A DNA stretch of 62,810 nt from an uncultured Lachnospiraceae bacterium (GCA_946558695.1 CAMNTQ010000013.1:1-62810); one strand, 5' to 3'; positions 1 to 9,284 are shown, counted from the stretch's first letter. A program made the numbers and translations. Notes: generated by a model not told the origin, from the letters alone.

Positions 1-4
1 GCTA

Positions 5-646
5 TTATGACAGCAATTCAATCATTCCATCCGCCATCGTCTGCAATATAATACAGCACGATGCAGCTCCGGCATCCAGCACGCCTCTCGACCGCTCTCC
101 AAGCCTGCTGGAGCGCCCGAATTTTGCCACAATATCTTTTGTGGAATCTCTTCCCTTTTCGGCTGCCGCTTTCATCTCTTCAAGAGCTTCTTTAAAGTCT
201 TTCCCTGTTTGCGCTGCCTCTTTTATCACATCTACTGCGGGCGACAATGTATCTACTAGCGTTTTATCTCCGACTTTTGCCTCTATGATATCGCACAATC
301 CCTCAAATCCCGCTGTCATCATATCAGAAAAAATCTCAAGAGTAATTTCTTTCGCATCCTCTCCTGCTTCGGCCATATCCATAAAGATCGTACCAAATAT
401 AGGGCCCATAGAGCCGCCGATCTCATTTAAAAGAATCGTCCCCAGCTCATCTAATCCTTCTGTGAAGCTAATATCTGCATCTCTGAATCTGTCCTTGAAG
501 ACAGAAAATCCTTTATTCATGTTCATTCCATGATCTCCATCTCCGATCAGCCCGTCGATGTCGCCGAGATACTCTTTGTTATTCTGTATTCCCTCTACCA
601 TTTTCAGCAATATACTTTTTCCGTCTGTGTTGTGAAATCCGCTCAT
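5..646 (-). CDS. dhaL: Dihydroxyacetone kinase-type subunit DhaL
   Basis: This is the nucleotide-binding (L) half of a split dihydroxyacetone-type kinase, 213 aa, close to the usual length. The metal and nucleotide site is visible as GDGDHG with Asp31, Asp36 and Asp38 spaced as in the family, and the phosphate loop GGSMGP lies at 77-82. Family knowledge: DhaL carries ADP/ATP and phosphorylates the ketose held covalently by DhaK. The start follows a good AGGAGG. It sits 11 bp after dhaK and is the last gene seen of the sugar operon. No DhaM phosphocarrier is in the window, so it is open whether it uses ATP directly or a PTS donor. The substrate may be a ketose other than dihydroxyacetone, since the operon encodes an aldose isomerase and a sugar importer. 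Confidence 0.88.
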   Translation of the reverse strand: MSGFHNTDGKSILLKMVEGIQNNKEYLGDIDGLIGDGDHGMNMNKGFSVFKDRFRDADISFTEGLDELGTILLNEIGGSMGPIFGTIFMDMAEAGEDAKEITLEIFSDMMTAGFEGLCDIIEAKVGDKTLVDTLSPAVDVIKEAAQTGKDFKEALEEMKAAAEKGRDSTKDIVAKFGRSSRLGERSRGVLDAGAASCCIILQTMADGMIELLS

Positions 647-657
647 CCAAATCCCTC

Positions 658-1653
658 CTAAAACTGCTTAAGTCCCATGCTGTATGCCGGCATATCAATG
701 AGTTCTTTTAATTCATCATCCAGCTTCATAACCGTAAGCGTAGCGCCCATCATTTCCATAGATGTAAAGTAATTTCCTACATATGCTTTAAAGGTTTTGA
801 TTCCCTTTTCTTTCAAAAGTTTATCAATCTCATCATACAAAACATACAGTTCCATAACCGGCGTTGCGCCGAGACCAGACACAAGTACCACAACTTCATC
901 ACCCTCGGCAAACGGATAGTCCGGCAGTACAACATCGACCATTCTCTTTGCCATGTCCTTTGCGCTCTCTAACTGGCATACTTCAATGCCCGGTTCGCCA
1001 TGATGACCGATTCCTACTTCCATAGTCCCTTCTTTAATCTCAAAGTTCGGATGCCCGACTGCCGGAAGGGTACACGGCGAAAGTCCGATCCCTACGCTTC
1101 TCGTATGATCGATAGCCTTCTGGGCCGCATTGATCACCTCGTCTAAGTCCCCACCTTTTGCCGCCTTTGCGCCTCCGACTTTCCACATCAATACTTCTCC
1201 GGCTACACCTCTTCTTTTCTCTCTCTGATCCCCCGGGGCCGATGCGACATCATCATTAGCAACTACAGTTTTTACAGTTATTCCGGCTTTTTTTGCCATC
1301 TTGACTGCCATCTTTACATTCATGTTGTCCCCGGAATAATTCCCGTACAGACAGGCAACACCTTTTCCCTGATCCGCAGCCTTAAACGCATCCAGAAATG
1401 CCGCCGCTGTCGGAGATGAGCAGATTTCTCCTACTGCCGCCGCATCACAGAGATTTTTTCCGACATATCCGATGAATGCGGGTTTATGCCCGGAGCCTCC
1501 TCCTGTTACCACTCCGACTTTTCCTTCTGGTATATCCTTTGCTTTAACTACTCTTTTATTTTCCGTTGCTTCCACAATTTCTGCGTGTGCCTTTAAAAAT
1601 CCCTGCAGCATTTCATCTACAATATCGTCTGGATTATTTAATATTCTCTGCAT
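658..1653 (-). CDS. dhaK: Dihydroxyacetone kinase-type subunit DhaK
   Basis: Substrate-binding (K) half of a DhaK/DhaL kinase, 331 aa, complete. The glycine loop GGGSGHKP lies at 51-58 and GNYSGDN at 104-110. The His that forms a hemiaminal with the substrate carbonyl is in GIGHHGEPG, with His218 at the same number as in Escherichia coli DhaK. The enzyme phosphorylates a short ketose in the cytoplasm together with the adjacent DhaL. Relatives act on dihydroxyacetone, erythrulose and similar ketoses, so the name describes the family rather than the proven substrate. The start ATG follows AAAGGAG. The gene is separated from the upstream cupin gene by 56 bp containing a stem-loop. Confidence 0.9.
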   Translation of the reverse strand: MQRILNNPDDIVDEMLQGFLKAHAEIVEATENKRVVKAKDIPEGKVGVVTGGGSGHKPAFIGYVGKNLCDAAAVGEICSSPTAAAFLDAFKAADQGKGVACLYGNYSGDNMNVKMAVKMAKKAGITVKTVVANDDVASAPGDQREKRRGVAGEVLMWKVGGAKAAKGGDLDEVINAAQKAIDHTRSVGIGLSPCTLPAVGHPNFEIKEGTMEVGIGHHGEPGIEVCQLESAKDMAKRMVDVVLPDYPFAEGDEVVVLVSGLGATPVMELYVLYDEIDKLLKEKGIKTFKAYVGNYFTSMEMMGATLTVMKLDDELKELIDMPAYSMGLKQF

Positions 1654-1675
1654 TTTATTCTCCTTTACTTTAAAT

Positions 1676-1702
1676 GGCGCATAATCAAACAGATCATGCG
1701 CC
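1676..1702 (-). other. Intra-operon stem-loop between the cupin gene and dhaK
   Basis: Perfect 7-bp arms GGCGCAT (1676-1682) and ATGCGCC (1696-1702) lie just after the cupin stop codon and before the dhaK ribosome binding site. No run of T follows on the coding strand, so it is more likely an mRNA processing or stabilising element than a terminator. Confidence 0.5.
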
Positions 1703-1709
1703 GTTGTTA

Positions 1710-2906
1710 TTAGACAGTTTTCGGTACTTCAACATTGTTATTTGCAAAATTCTGAAGAATAACCAATGGCTGATATGTACTTGTATTTTTAATTTTAACA
1801 CCGTTCTTCGCCGCCGTTTCAGATACAAAGAACTCATCGCCCGTGATATCTCCGTAGCGCACAAGTTCCGGCGCCTCACATTCAAACGCTCCGAATGCGC
1901 CGTGTCCCTGAACAACCAGCGCGCAGTAACATGCCTGATCTATAAGTACATATTCCTTCCCGGGCAGCACGGTAACTTCTTTTGCCGCAACCCAGTCATT
2001 CGCATACGCAACCCACTTTTCAACTGCTTCTTCGGATTCATTCTTAAGCTTTGGCACTCTGAAATACGTCTCCTTGTAATCCGGCCTTGTACTTTCTTCC
2101 CAGTCAATCTGGTTAAAGATTGCTTCCAGATCATTCTTTTCCTCTTCCGGCGCGCAGTCTGTGAGAAGATTATGAGGGTTCACTTCTCCCATTGTTACAT
2201 TTTCCATAATAGTATTGACGTCACTGTTCCACTGCGGTTCAAATGTCACAAGGGACGCCGGAGCATGGATGACTCCTGCCGGAGTATACCAGCCGGTACC
2301 CAGCTTTATGCGGTATGCTCTGGACAGCTCTGTAATACGCGTATCTTTCTTATCATAATCCTCCAGACATTTCATAACCTGTTCTTTTGTCGTAGAAGGA
2401 TCAAATCCAAAGTACGTAAGCGGCATTCTTCCAAGGTAGCTGCAATTGTACTGCGGCGGGAAGTAATATGCTTCCGGTTTTCCATGCATACCGATTTTAT
2501 TGGCCTTCTCTTCTGTAAGATGCAGATGATGAAAAAGCGGCTTATCATAATCATATAACTTCGCAAATGTAGGCCATGTCCCATAACGCTCCATCAGACT
2601 TTCGCCGATGAGCTCTGCGCCAAGCTCATCCACATAATCTTTAAACAGACGCATTGTTTTCGTCTCTGCATCCTCTAAGACATAACTCATACCTTCTGTT
2701 TCACCAGTCTTCGGTCCGTTTAATGCTTTTGCAAGCGAGCCGAGCCAGCGTTCGCAGATACCGCCTCTGTCCATTCCCAGCGCATAATAGTCATCCGGAT
2801 GAAGCCTGAGTCTCTTTCCCGGCTCATTGAATCCTCTTGGAACCCATGTCGGCGCCAGATGCAAAATACCTTTTCCCTGTTCAAATACTTCTTTTATTGC
2901 CGGCAT
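1710..2906 (-). CDS. Mannose-6-phosphate-isomerase-like cupin protein
   Basis: A 398-aa cytoplasmic protein with the hallmarks of type I phosphomannose isomerases. FHHLHL at 125-130 followed by a GKPEAYYF stretch at 142-149 resembles the metal-binding HPD...KPE segment. TPAGVIHA at 207-214 matches the PAGxxHA metal ligand motif with His213. The C-terminal third looks like a second cupin. Overall similarity to classical ManA appears low, so the exact sugar phosphate, or even whether it is an isomerase, is inference. It lies 4 bp after the aldo-keto reductase gene and is co-transcribed with the kinase subunits, which suggests a step on the same imported sugar. The start follows GGGAGGAG. Confidence 0.6.
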   Translation of the reverse strand: MPAIKEVFEQGKGILHLAPTWVPRGFNEPGKRLRLHPDDYYALGMDRGGICERWLGSLAKALNGPKTGETEGMSYVLEDAETKTMRLFKDYVDELGAELIGESLMERYGTWPTFAKLYDYDKPLFHHLHLTEEKANKIGMHGKPEAYYFPPQYNCSYLGRMPLTYFGFDPSTTKEQVMKCLEDYDKKDTRITELSRAYRIKLGTGWYTPAGVIHAPASLVTFEPQWNSDVNTIMENVTMGEVNPHNLLTDCAPEEEKNDLEAIFNQIDWEESTRPDYKETYFRVPKLKNESEEAVEKWVAYANDWVAAKEVTVLPGKEYVLIDQACYCALVVQGHGAFGAFECEAPELVRYGDITGDEFFVSETAAKNGVKIKNTSTYQPLVILQNFANNNVEVPKTV

Positions 2907-2910
2907 CGAT

Positions 2911-3903
2911 CTACTCCTCCCTGTATGGTGGTGTCAGGAATTCTTTTCCTACTTGAACCGGAACATATTTCGCAACGATATCTTCCATTTCCTGACATTG
3001 TTCTTTGGTCAGACTCCATCCCATAACACCTGGTATATTATCAAGCTGCTCCGGAGTTCTTGCTCCCCAGAGAGCACAGGAAACACCTTTATCCAAAACC
3101 CATCTTACTGCGAGTTCAGAAACGGATTTTCCAAACTGCTCTGCATATTCTTTCAATGCGTCAACAGCGGCAATATGGTTTTTGAAATTCTCACCCTGGA
3201 ATTTCGGATCGTCCTCATTTCTCATATCGCCTTCACGGAACTTCATGCCCACATAATATTTTCCTGAAAGCAGCCCTCTGCATAAAGAACTATAAGCTAT
3301 GACGTTGATGTCATTTTCTAAGCAATAAGGGATCTGATCCTCGAACAGCTTATTTTCCAGGATATTGTATGACGGCTGCAAGGTGTGGATCGGCGCCGTC
3401 TTCCGCCATTCATCCATCTGCGCATTAGACATATTAGATACTCCGATCGCGCGGATCTTTCCTTCCTTGATCAATTCCTGCATGGTTCCCGCTGTTTCGG
3501 CAAAAGGAACCTTAATGTCCGCCCAATGAATCTGATAGACATCAATATGATCTGTTTTTAATCTCTTAAGACTCATCTCGACTTCTTTGCGAATTGTCTC
3601 GGGACGGCAGTCACGGTATGCATCTCCATTCTCATCCCAGCTCAGCCCGCATTTGGTAGCCAGAACCACTTTATTTCTGCGGCCGCCGTCAGCCAGTGCT
3701 TTGCCGACTACTTCTTCCGAATGGCCACAGCCGTAAATCGGCGCTGTATCGATCACTGTAATTCCCATATCAACCGCTTTATGGATTGTCCGGATCGCTT
3801 CGTCCACATTCGTTTCACCCCAATTAGCCCCGCCGATTGCCCATGTTCCAAGTCCTACCCTAGAAAGCTTTAAGCCATCTACCTGTGTATTAATATATTC
3901 CAT
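2911..3903 (-). CDS. Aldo/keto reductase
   Basis: NAD(P)H-dependent oxidoreductase of the aldo-keto reductase superfamily, 330 aa, cytoplasmic TIM barrel. The catalytic tetrad is visible: Asp52 and Tyr57 (IDTAPIYG), Lys84 (LATKCG) and His126 (YQIHWAD). A cofactor-binding IGVSN strand follows. It is translated from an ATG behind AGGAGGG, 18 bp after the ABC permease gene. In this operon it probably reduces a sugar or oxidises a polyol or sugar that shares the pathway with the isomerase and the DhaKL kinase. The substrate cannot be read from sequence. Confidence 0.88.
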   Translation of the reverse strand: MEYINTQVDGLKLSRVGLGTWAIGGANWGETNVDEAIRTIHKAVDMGITVIDTAPIYGCGHSEEVVGKALADGGRRNKVVLATKCGLSWDENGDAYRDCRPETIRKEVEMSLKRLKTDHIDVYQIHWADIKVPFAETAGTMQELIKEGKIRAIGVSNMSNAQMDEWRKTAPIHTLQPSYNILENKLFEDQIPYCLENDINVIAYSSLCRGLLSGKYYVGMKFREGDMRNEDDPKFQGENFKNHIAAVDALKEYAEQFGKSVSELAVRWVLDKGVSCALWGARTPEQLDNIPGVMGWSLTKEQCQEMEDIVAKYVPVQVGKEFLTPPYREE

Positions 3904-3921
3904 AATAAACCCTCCTGATCT

Positions 3922-4902
3922 TTATTTTGTTTCAGCCTTTTTTGTCCTGTCTATACTGATGAATACTGCAAGTACAAGTACGCAGCCCTTTACTATGCTT
4001 TGAAGATATGGTGATAATCCCATCATATTCATACCATTGCTTAAAATCTGGATGATAAAAGCTCCCAGAATTGTTCCGCCGATACCGCCGACGCCGCCTG
4101 AAAGCGGTGTCCCTCCTACTACGACCGCAGCAATCACATCCAGTTCAAATCCTTCTCCCAGCGTCGCTGTAGCCGCAAGCACACGTGCGCTCTGTAAAAG
4201 CCCTGCAATACCAAACATGGTCCCCGCCCACATATATACCAGAACCTTGGTCTTTACTACCTTGATTCCCGCCAGCTCTGCCACTCTTTCGCCGCCTCCG
4301 ATCGCTCTTGCTTCCTTTCCAAAAGGTGTTTTTTCAAGAATAATATACGAAACGATCACGATAATGACCATAAATATGGCAGTGTTCGGTATCCCAAGAA
4401 AGCTTCTTCCGGAAAAAACCGTAAGGAACTTCTCATCATTAATTTGAACCGGCACGCCCTGCGTTAAAATCAATACCACGCCTCTGAGGGCTGTCAGGGA
4501 ACCCATCGTTGCAATAAAGGATGGAACCCGTCCAATTGCAAATACTATTCCGTTGACCAAACCGCAGAGCGCTCCTGCAAGAATTGCAAAAACAAATGCG
4601 AACACTCCGAACTGCGGAACCGTTAATGCAGTTACTACCGCAGAAAATGCCAGCACCGAGCCTACCGACAGATCAATGGAACCCGTCATAATTACAAAGG
4701 TCGCTCCCATTCCGGATACCAGCAGAGTAACAACCTGCACTAAAATAACCGTAAAGTTATTCCATGAAAAAAAGCGTTTATTCATCATTCCAAATACAAT
4801 ACACATCACTACAAGAAAAATAATCGGAAAATAATCACGGAACGACTTATTTCTGAATTTATCTTTCCAGCTGCTTTTGTTTACTGTCATATTTTCTTCC
4901 AT
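3922..4902 (-). CDS. Sugar ABC transporter permease (RbsC-type)
   Basis: Integral membrane subunit of a CUT2/ribose-type ABC importer, 326 aa. The chain shows about eight to ten hydrophobic segments and the cytoplasmic loop PFGKEARAIGGGERVAELAGI, split here as PFGKEARAIGG and RVAELAGI, which is the ATPase-contacting region typical of RbsC. The start ATG is preceded by AGGAGGAG. It follows the ATPase gene by 24 bp. One permease gene is enough because CUT2 permeases form homodimers. It imports a monosaccharide or polyol chosen by the neighbouring lipoprotein. Confidence 0.9.
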   Translation of the reverse strand: MEENMTVNKSSWKDKFRNKSFRDYFPIIFLVVMCIVFGMMNKRFFSWNNFTVILVQVVTLLVSGMGATFVIMTGSIDLSVGSVLAFSAVVTALTVPQFGVFAFVFAILAGALCGLVNGIVFAIGRVPSFIATMGSLTALRGVVLILTQGVPVQINDEKFLTVFSGRSFLGIPNTAIFMVIIVIVSYIILEKTPFGKEARAIGGGERVAELAGIKVVKTKVLVYMWAGTMFGIAGLLQSARVLAATATLGEGFELDVIAAVVVGGTPLSGGVGGIGGTILGAFIIQILSNGMNMMGLSPYLQSIVKGCVLVLAVFISIDRTKKAETK

Positions 4903-4926
4903 ATGTTTATCTCCTCCTCGCTTTCC

Positions 4927-6405
4927 CTACAGCATGTATGTAATCATACTTTCTTCTGTCGGCTTTTCATCAAACTCATACATCTTACTTACTTCGCCTC
5001 GCCGCAAAATCATTGTCCGGTCACTCACTCCGATCAGCTCTCCTAAATCTTCGCTAAGCATAAGGATCGACATCCCTTCTTTGGCAAGTTCGCTGATAAC
5101 TGTATAAATTTCAAGCCGGGCTCCGACATCAATACCGCGGGTAGGATTATTTAACAAAAGTATTTTGGGATTCGTGGCAAGACATTTTGCAATCACTACC
5201 TTTTGCATATTTCCGCCGCTTAAGGAATCACATGGCATCTCACAGGAGTTGGTTTTAATTGTTACCTTTTGTATCATTTCATTCGCGACTTCCGTCTCCT
5301 TCGCCAGATCAGTCAAAATCCCTTTTTTCTTCATCGCCCCCATATTAATGTTATCTTTAATAGAAAACGTTGTGATCAGGCCTTCTATCGTACGTTCACC
5401 GGGCAGCATGGAAAATCCGTTTTTCATTGCATCATGAGGATTTTTATGTGCATACTCTGTATTTTCTACCCATATCTTTCCGGCGGTCTCTTTTTCATCC
5501 CCATAAATAATACTTAAAAGCTCATCTCCGCCGGCTCCTTTTAAGCCGCCGATTCCAAGGATCTCTCCCTTATGAAGTTCAAAGGTTACGTCCTTTAACT
5601 GATCGCCGCACGATAATCCTTCTACCTTCATAGTTATTTCATCAGATAAAACTTCTTTTTTGTCAGGATAAATTGCAGATAATTTTCTTCCGACCATCAA
5701 TTGCTGTATTTCATCCTGTGTTATATCTTTAATTTTTTTATCTGCAACCCATCTGCCATCCTTCATAACAGTCGCTGTATCAGCAAGTTCAAAGATCTCA
5801 TTCATATGATGTGTGACAATCCCGATCGCCATGCCTCTTTCTTTCAGCCTCTTTACTATATTTAAAAAGGCCTTTACTTCATTATAATTAAGGAATGCTG
5901 TTGACTCATCGAAAAAGATTACCTTAGGATCGTATGCAAGACCTCTTGCAACCTCTATCGTCTTCCACTGTCCCAGATTTAACGACTGAATAGGGTCTGT
6001 AGCTTTAAAGTCCACCCCGATATCATCCAATATCTTCTGTGCCGCGCTATTTAGCTTTTTACGGTTAATAAGGCCAAGCGGCGTCCTAAACTCTCTCAAC
6101 CTGTTAATAAATATATTTTCTGCAATGCCTAAGTATGGATTAATTGTCGTCTCCTGAAATACATAAGCCACTCCTTCAGTCGCCGCCTGTACATAGTTCT
6201 CCGGATTAAACGGCTTATCATCAAGATAAACTTCTCCGGAATCTCTTTTATGGATTCCGGAAACTATTTTCAACAGTGTCGATTTACCTGCTCCGTTTTC
6301 ACCTACGATTGCCCGAATTTCACCTGCCGCAAACCTGACACTAACATTGTCTACCGCAACCGTCGGACCAAATCTTTTACTTACATTTTTAACAGTAAAA
6401 TCCAT
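4927..6405 (-). CDS. Sugar ABC transporter ATP-binding protein (RbsA-type)
   Basis: Double-domain ATPase of a CUT2 sugar importer, 492 aa. The N-terminal P-loop is GENGAGKST and its signature is altered (LNLGQWKTIEVARGL). The C-terminal half has the degenerate P-loop GLKGAGGDEL seen in RbsA relatives but a good LSGGNMQKV signature. The ATG at 6405 is chosen over a GTG nine bases upstream because AAGGAG lies 8 bp before it. A terminator-like hairpin separates it from the binding-protein gene, so ATPase and permease are probably made at a lower level than the binding protein. Confidence 0.92.
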   Translation of the reverse strand: MDFTVKNVSKRFGPTVAVDNVSVRFAAGEIRAIVGENGAGKSTLLKIVSGIHKRDSGEVYLDDKPFNPENYVQAATEGVAYVFQETTINPYLGIAENIFINRLREFRTPLGLINRKKLNSAAQKILDDIGVDFKATDPIQSLNLGQWKTIEVARGLAYDPKVIFFDESTAFLNYNEVKAFLNIVKRLKERGMAIGIVTHHMNEIFELADTATVMKDGRWVADKKIKDITQDEIQQLMVGRKLSAIYPDKKEVLSDEITMKVEGLSCGDQLKDVTFELHKGEILGIGGLKGAGGDELLSIIYGDEKETAGKIWVENTEYAHKNPHDAMKNGFSMLPGERTIEGLITTFSIKDNINMGAMKKKGILTDLAKETEVANEMIQKVTIKTNSCEMPCDSLSGGNMQKVVIAKCLATNPKILLLNNPTRGIDVGARLEIYTVISELAKEGMSILMLSEDLGELIGVSDRTMILRRGEVSKMYEFDEKPTEESMITYML

Positions 6406-6432
6406 TCGTCCCACTCCTTATCCATATTTTAG

Positions 6433-6477
6433 AAAAGGGATTGATGTGTGCCTTCGGGCACACATACTATCCCTTTT
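6433..6477 (-). terminator. Partial terminator between binding protein and ATPase genes
   Basis: Two nested stems: an outer AAAAGGGAT/ATCCCTTTT pair (6433-6441, 6469-6477) and an inner 9-bp ATGTGTGCC/GGCACACAT pair closed by a four-base loop (6444-6465). On the coding strand the stem is followed by TTTTCT. Placed after the first transporter gene, it fits an attenuating terminator that raises binding-protein dosage. Confidence 0.75.
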
Positions 6478-6514
6478 TTAAACACTATTTACTTCCAAAT
6501 ACCGTCTCCGTCTG

Positions 6515-7687
6515 TTATTTATAAGAAAGTGCCGGCGGCTCCGGAGCAGCATCCTTGTTAAATGTACGTGAATACTCATGTGCATCATAAGGAGGCAGGA
6601 AATCTACGAATACGGATAAGAAATCATCTACATCATCCTGGAATACCGGAATTGGTGTAAGCTTAACATTTCTGTCTGACGGAAGATCAAATCCATTTAA
6701 GTAATCGCACATCATAGTTACAGCAAAAGCTCCCTGCAGCCAATGTCCGCCAACATCAAACAACATATCTCCCTTTTTCACGCTGTTTACATTTTCTTCG
6801 TTCAGATCCATACATACGATCTTAATATCTTCGCCTGGCTTGTAGCCTAAAGAACTAACCGCCGCAAGGACACCTGTACCAGTTCCGCCGTTTGCAGCCC
6901 AGATTCCTTTAATATCCGGATTTCCCTGTAATAAGGACTCTGTAACTTCCTGTGATTTGTCACGGACAAAGTCGCCTGTAACTTCACCGGCAATCGTTAT
7001 CTTCTCACCCTTGTCTGTATATTCTTTGTATGCTCTCTCAAAACCAGCACGTCTGTCTACAGCTACCGTAGATCCTGCGGTACCGTTTACTACACCGACG
7101 ATCTTTTCGCCTTTGTCATTTGCTTCCATTCCGTCAAAGAGCGCGCATGCCATCTGATATCCTGACTCTTCGTCAGAAGGTCCGATAAATGCGAGATAGT
7201 TATCATATCCTTCCTCGCCCGGCGCGATATCCGGAATATAAGCATCGATTATAATAACCGGAATATTTGCCGTCTTAGCGGTTGCCAGACATTTCGGTCC
7301 CATATCAAAATACGCAACGAAAATCAATCCGTCAATTCCTGAATTGCATGCTGTTTCGATATACTCCGCGCATTTGTCTGAACTGTCTTCACAGTTATAA
7401 GTTGTTAGTTTGATGCCTTCCGTCTCTGCTGTCTGCTCAGCCAATGTCAAACAGTTTTTCCAGAATTCATGTCCTAAAGACGGCAAAATAATTGCAAAAT
7501 GCAAATCCTCCTTTGCCGCGCTCCCATCTGCCTGAAGCTGCTGGGCTCCGGCATCGGCCTCGGTCTTTGTTTCTGTCTCTGTTCCTGTCGTTTCATCCTT
7601 TGAGGTGTCTTCTTTCCCTCCGCAGCCGACAACCAGGCCTGCAACCATTGTCAGGCACACTAATACTGCAATTAATCTCTTCTTCAT
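6515..7687 (-). CDS. Sugar ABC transporter substrate-binding lipoprotein (RbsB-type)
   Basis: Extracytoplasmic sugar-binding protein, 390 aa, anchored as a lipoprotein: a signal peptide with lipobox VVGC and Cys22, then a Glu/Thr-rich linker to about residue 60. The body has the periplasmic-binding-protein type 1 pattern (HFAIILPSLGHEFWK, ETACNSGIDGLI, GIWAANGGTGTG). The ATG at 7687 is preferred over one 24 bp upstream because GGAGGG sits 7 bp before it. It is longer than E. coli RbsB because of the linker and a C-terminal extension of about 50 residues. It determines which sugar enters the pathway; the ligand is unknown. Confidence 0.92.
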   Translation of the reverse strand: MKKRLIAVLVCLTMVAGLVVGCGGKEDTSKDETTGTETETKTEADAGAQQLQADGSAAKEDLHFAIILPSLGHEFWKNCLTLAEQTAETEGIKLTTYNCEDSSDKCAEYIETACNSGIDGLIFVAYFDMGPKCLATAKTANIPVIIIDAYIPDIAPGEEGYDNYLAFIGPSDEESGYQMACALFDGMEANDKGEKIVGVVNGTAGSTVAVDRRAGFERAYKEYTDKGEKITIAGEVTGDFVRDKSQEVTESLLQGNPDIKGIWAANGGTGTGVLAAVSSLGYKPGEDIKIVCMDLNEENVNSVKKGDMLFDVGGHWLQGAFAVTMMCDYLNGFDLPSDRNVKLTPIPVFQDDVDDFLSVFVDFLPPYDAHEYSRTFNKDAAPEPPALSYK

Positions 7688-7769
7688 CAAGTTCCCTCCT
7701 TTGTTCATCATTCATGTTTTCTATTTGTATCTGGCCAGATAACAAATCTTTCTCATATGTTTCGCTCTT

Positions 7770-9182
7770 TTATTCCCCTAAGAGTTCCACGTCTATATCT
7801 AACATTCTGCAAATCATCTTCAGTTCTTCTACCTTGTCGCCATATACTGCATGGCAGTGATTCGCATCAAATTTATCCAAAAATATCTGATGGTCAAACG
7901 GAAGCTTTGCAAATACATGCGGCCATTCCATCGTTGTTTCTGCCATTTTTTCTTCCGGCAGGGTAACAAATTCTGTTGGAATGATAGTCATTCTGTATTT
8001 TCCCTCTTTCCGGTTCAGCCTTGCAATCGTTGCCTTCCCGGGCGCCGTCATCAGATTCACATGGCATCCGCCTCCGGCGTAAATATCCAATGCCGGATAC
8101 AGTTTCGTCTTTGCTAGATTCTCTTTATAGTCGTCTTTTCCTGTCGCGTAATAGGTTGACTGAGAACCGCAGTTGCAAAATACCATAACGTCTTCGTCCG
8201 CATCATAATGACGTACGTCCATAAATATTACCGGCTCGTCCGTCAGCATTTTTAAAATCTGCATCGTGAGGGCCGCATCTGAATCAGCTTCGCAGGCATA
8301 TACAACCGGCTCCTTTGGACCGTCCCAATCGTAAGGATCATTGCAGAAAGCCGCGCAGATACATTCGGTACAATAGTGCCTGCTCATCTCGTAATGACAT
8401 TTCACACCTACAAAATCATAATCATTCTGCTTGATAAGCTTCTTTAACGCCTCATAATGTCTGATCTGTGTCTTTAATTTTTCCGCGGTAAAGCTCGTGC
8501 CATTATAATGGATCTCGCCCACATTTTCTGAAAGCCACTTAAAAGCTTTATCTACCTGTGCTTCCGGGATCTCATCTGCCATTCTTACCAGTTCACTCTG
8601 GTCTAAATGATCCACATCAACGCCAAACTTCTTCTGCCAATCCTGCATACTTACCGTAGCGCTGTACATTCCCAGACTTCTTCCGCCAATCAGGCCGTAT
8701 TTTTGTCCGTTCAATCCGTTTACTACCATCGCGCATTTTGCGAAAGTTATATACTTCTTCAGAACTTCCGGATCCTTTGCATCTCCGCTAACCCTAAAAT
8801 GATCAATCCCTAAATGGTTCAGTGCTCCTCCCGCCGCAAGCATGGCTACCATTCCCGGCCAGTCCGGATTCAAATTCGCAGCCAGCAAAAACGGTCCCTT
8901 CCCATTCTGCGCTGCAATCGCCGAGAAATTAGGGAATGAAAATACCCCATATGCAAGAATCGTTCCATCAACTCCCCTGCTTTTCAAAAGTTCCGCCTGT
9001 TCCTTTGCAGACTTCACGCTGCACACTAATTCATCTGCTTCGATTACTTCAACTTCATCCGTCGCCCTTAAAGCCTGCGTAATCGCGTTCACCTGCGCCT
9101 GCACGATATCTTTCAGTTGTTCATGGACTTCCGCTTCGCCATCCGACAGCCCCAAAATTCCTAAGACGGGTTTTTTATCCAT
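7770..9182 (-). CDS. L-fucose/L-arabinose isomerase family protein
   Basis: A 470-aa cytoplasmic protein resembling the FucI/AraA aldose-ketose isomerase superfamily. Visible family-like stretches include a SRGVDGTILAYGVFSFPN segment in the N-terminal domain, IGGRSLGMY near the middle, and acidic and His residues (FVGVKCHYEM, VIFMDVRHYDADEDVM) compatible with the Mn2+ site. The start is ATG at 9182, 10 bp after AGAGGAG; an ATG 39 bp upstream lacks a ribosome binding site and falls in the operator region. As the first gene of the operon it probably isomerises the imported aldose to a ketose, the kind of substrate a DhaK/DhaL kinase accepts. It is clearly divergent from L-fucose isomerase itself. 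Confidence 0.78.
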   Translation of the reverse strand: MDKKPVLGILGLSDGEAEVHEQLKDIVQAQVNAITQALRATDEVEVIEADELVCSVKSAKEQAELLKSRGVDGTILAYGVFSFPNFSAIAAQNGKGPFLLAANLNPDWPGMVAMLAAGGALNHLGIDHFRVSGDAKDPEVLKKYITFAKCAMVVNGLNGQKYGLIGGRSLGMYSATVSMQDWQKKFGVDVDHLDQSELVRMADEIPEAQVDKAFKWLSENVGEIHYNGTSFTAEKLKTQIRHYEALKKLIKQNDYDFVGVKCHYEMSRHYCTECICAAFCNDPYDWDGPKEPVVYACEADSDAALTMQILKMLTDEPVIFMDVRHYDADEDVMVFCNCGSQSTYYATGKDDYKENLAKTKLYPALDIYAGGGCHVNLMTAPGKATIARLNRKEGKYRMTIIPTEFVTLPEEKMAETTMEWPHVFAKLPFDHQIFLDKFDANHCHAVYGDKVEELKMICRMLDIDVELLGE

Positions 9183-9201
9183 CCTTTTTTTGCTCCTCTC
9201 T

Positions 9202-9284
9202 ATTTCATATTTGAAATTCATATTTTATATATAAAATATTTGCTATTATACTATCATATTTATGGTGATTTTGCAACCGCAAAA
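9202..9284 (-). promoter_or_regulatory. Promoter and operator region of the sugar operon
   Basis: Three inverted repeats are packed into 83 bp: ATTTCA-N4-TGAAAT (9202-9217), a perfect 20-bp AT palindrome (9220-9239), and TTTTGC-N4-GCAAAA (9269-9284). A TATAAT box on the minus strand lies at 9250-9245, which would place the transcript start inside the 20-bp palindrome. No good -35 is at 17 bp, which would fit activator-dependent or tightly repressed transcription. The divergent-facing IclR-type gene makes IclR binding a reasonable inference. Confidence 0.55.

Noticed and set aside
1674..2558. 294-aa open frame on the plus strand
   Set aside because: It is antisense to the cupin gene, has no ribosome binding site, and reads as a low-plausibility protein rich in Cys, Phe and Arg; a shadow frame.
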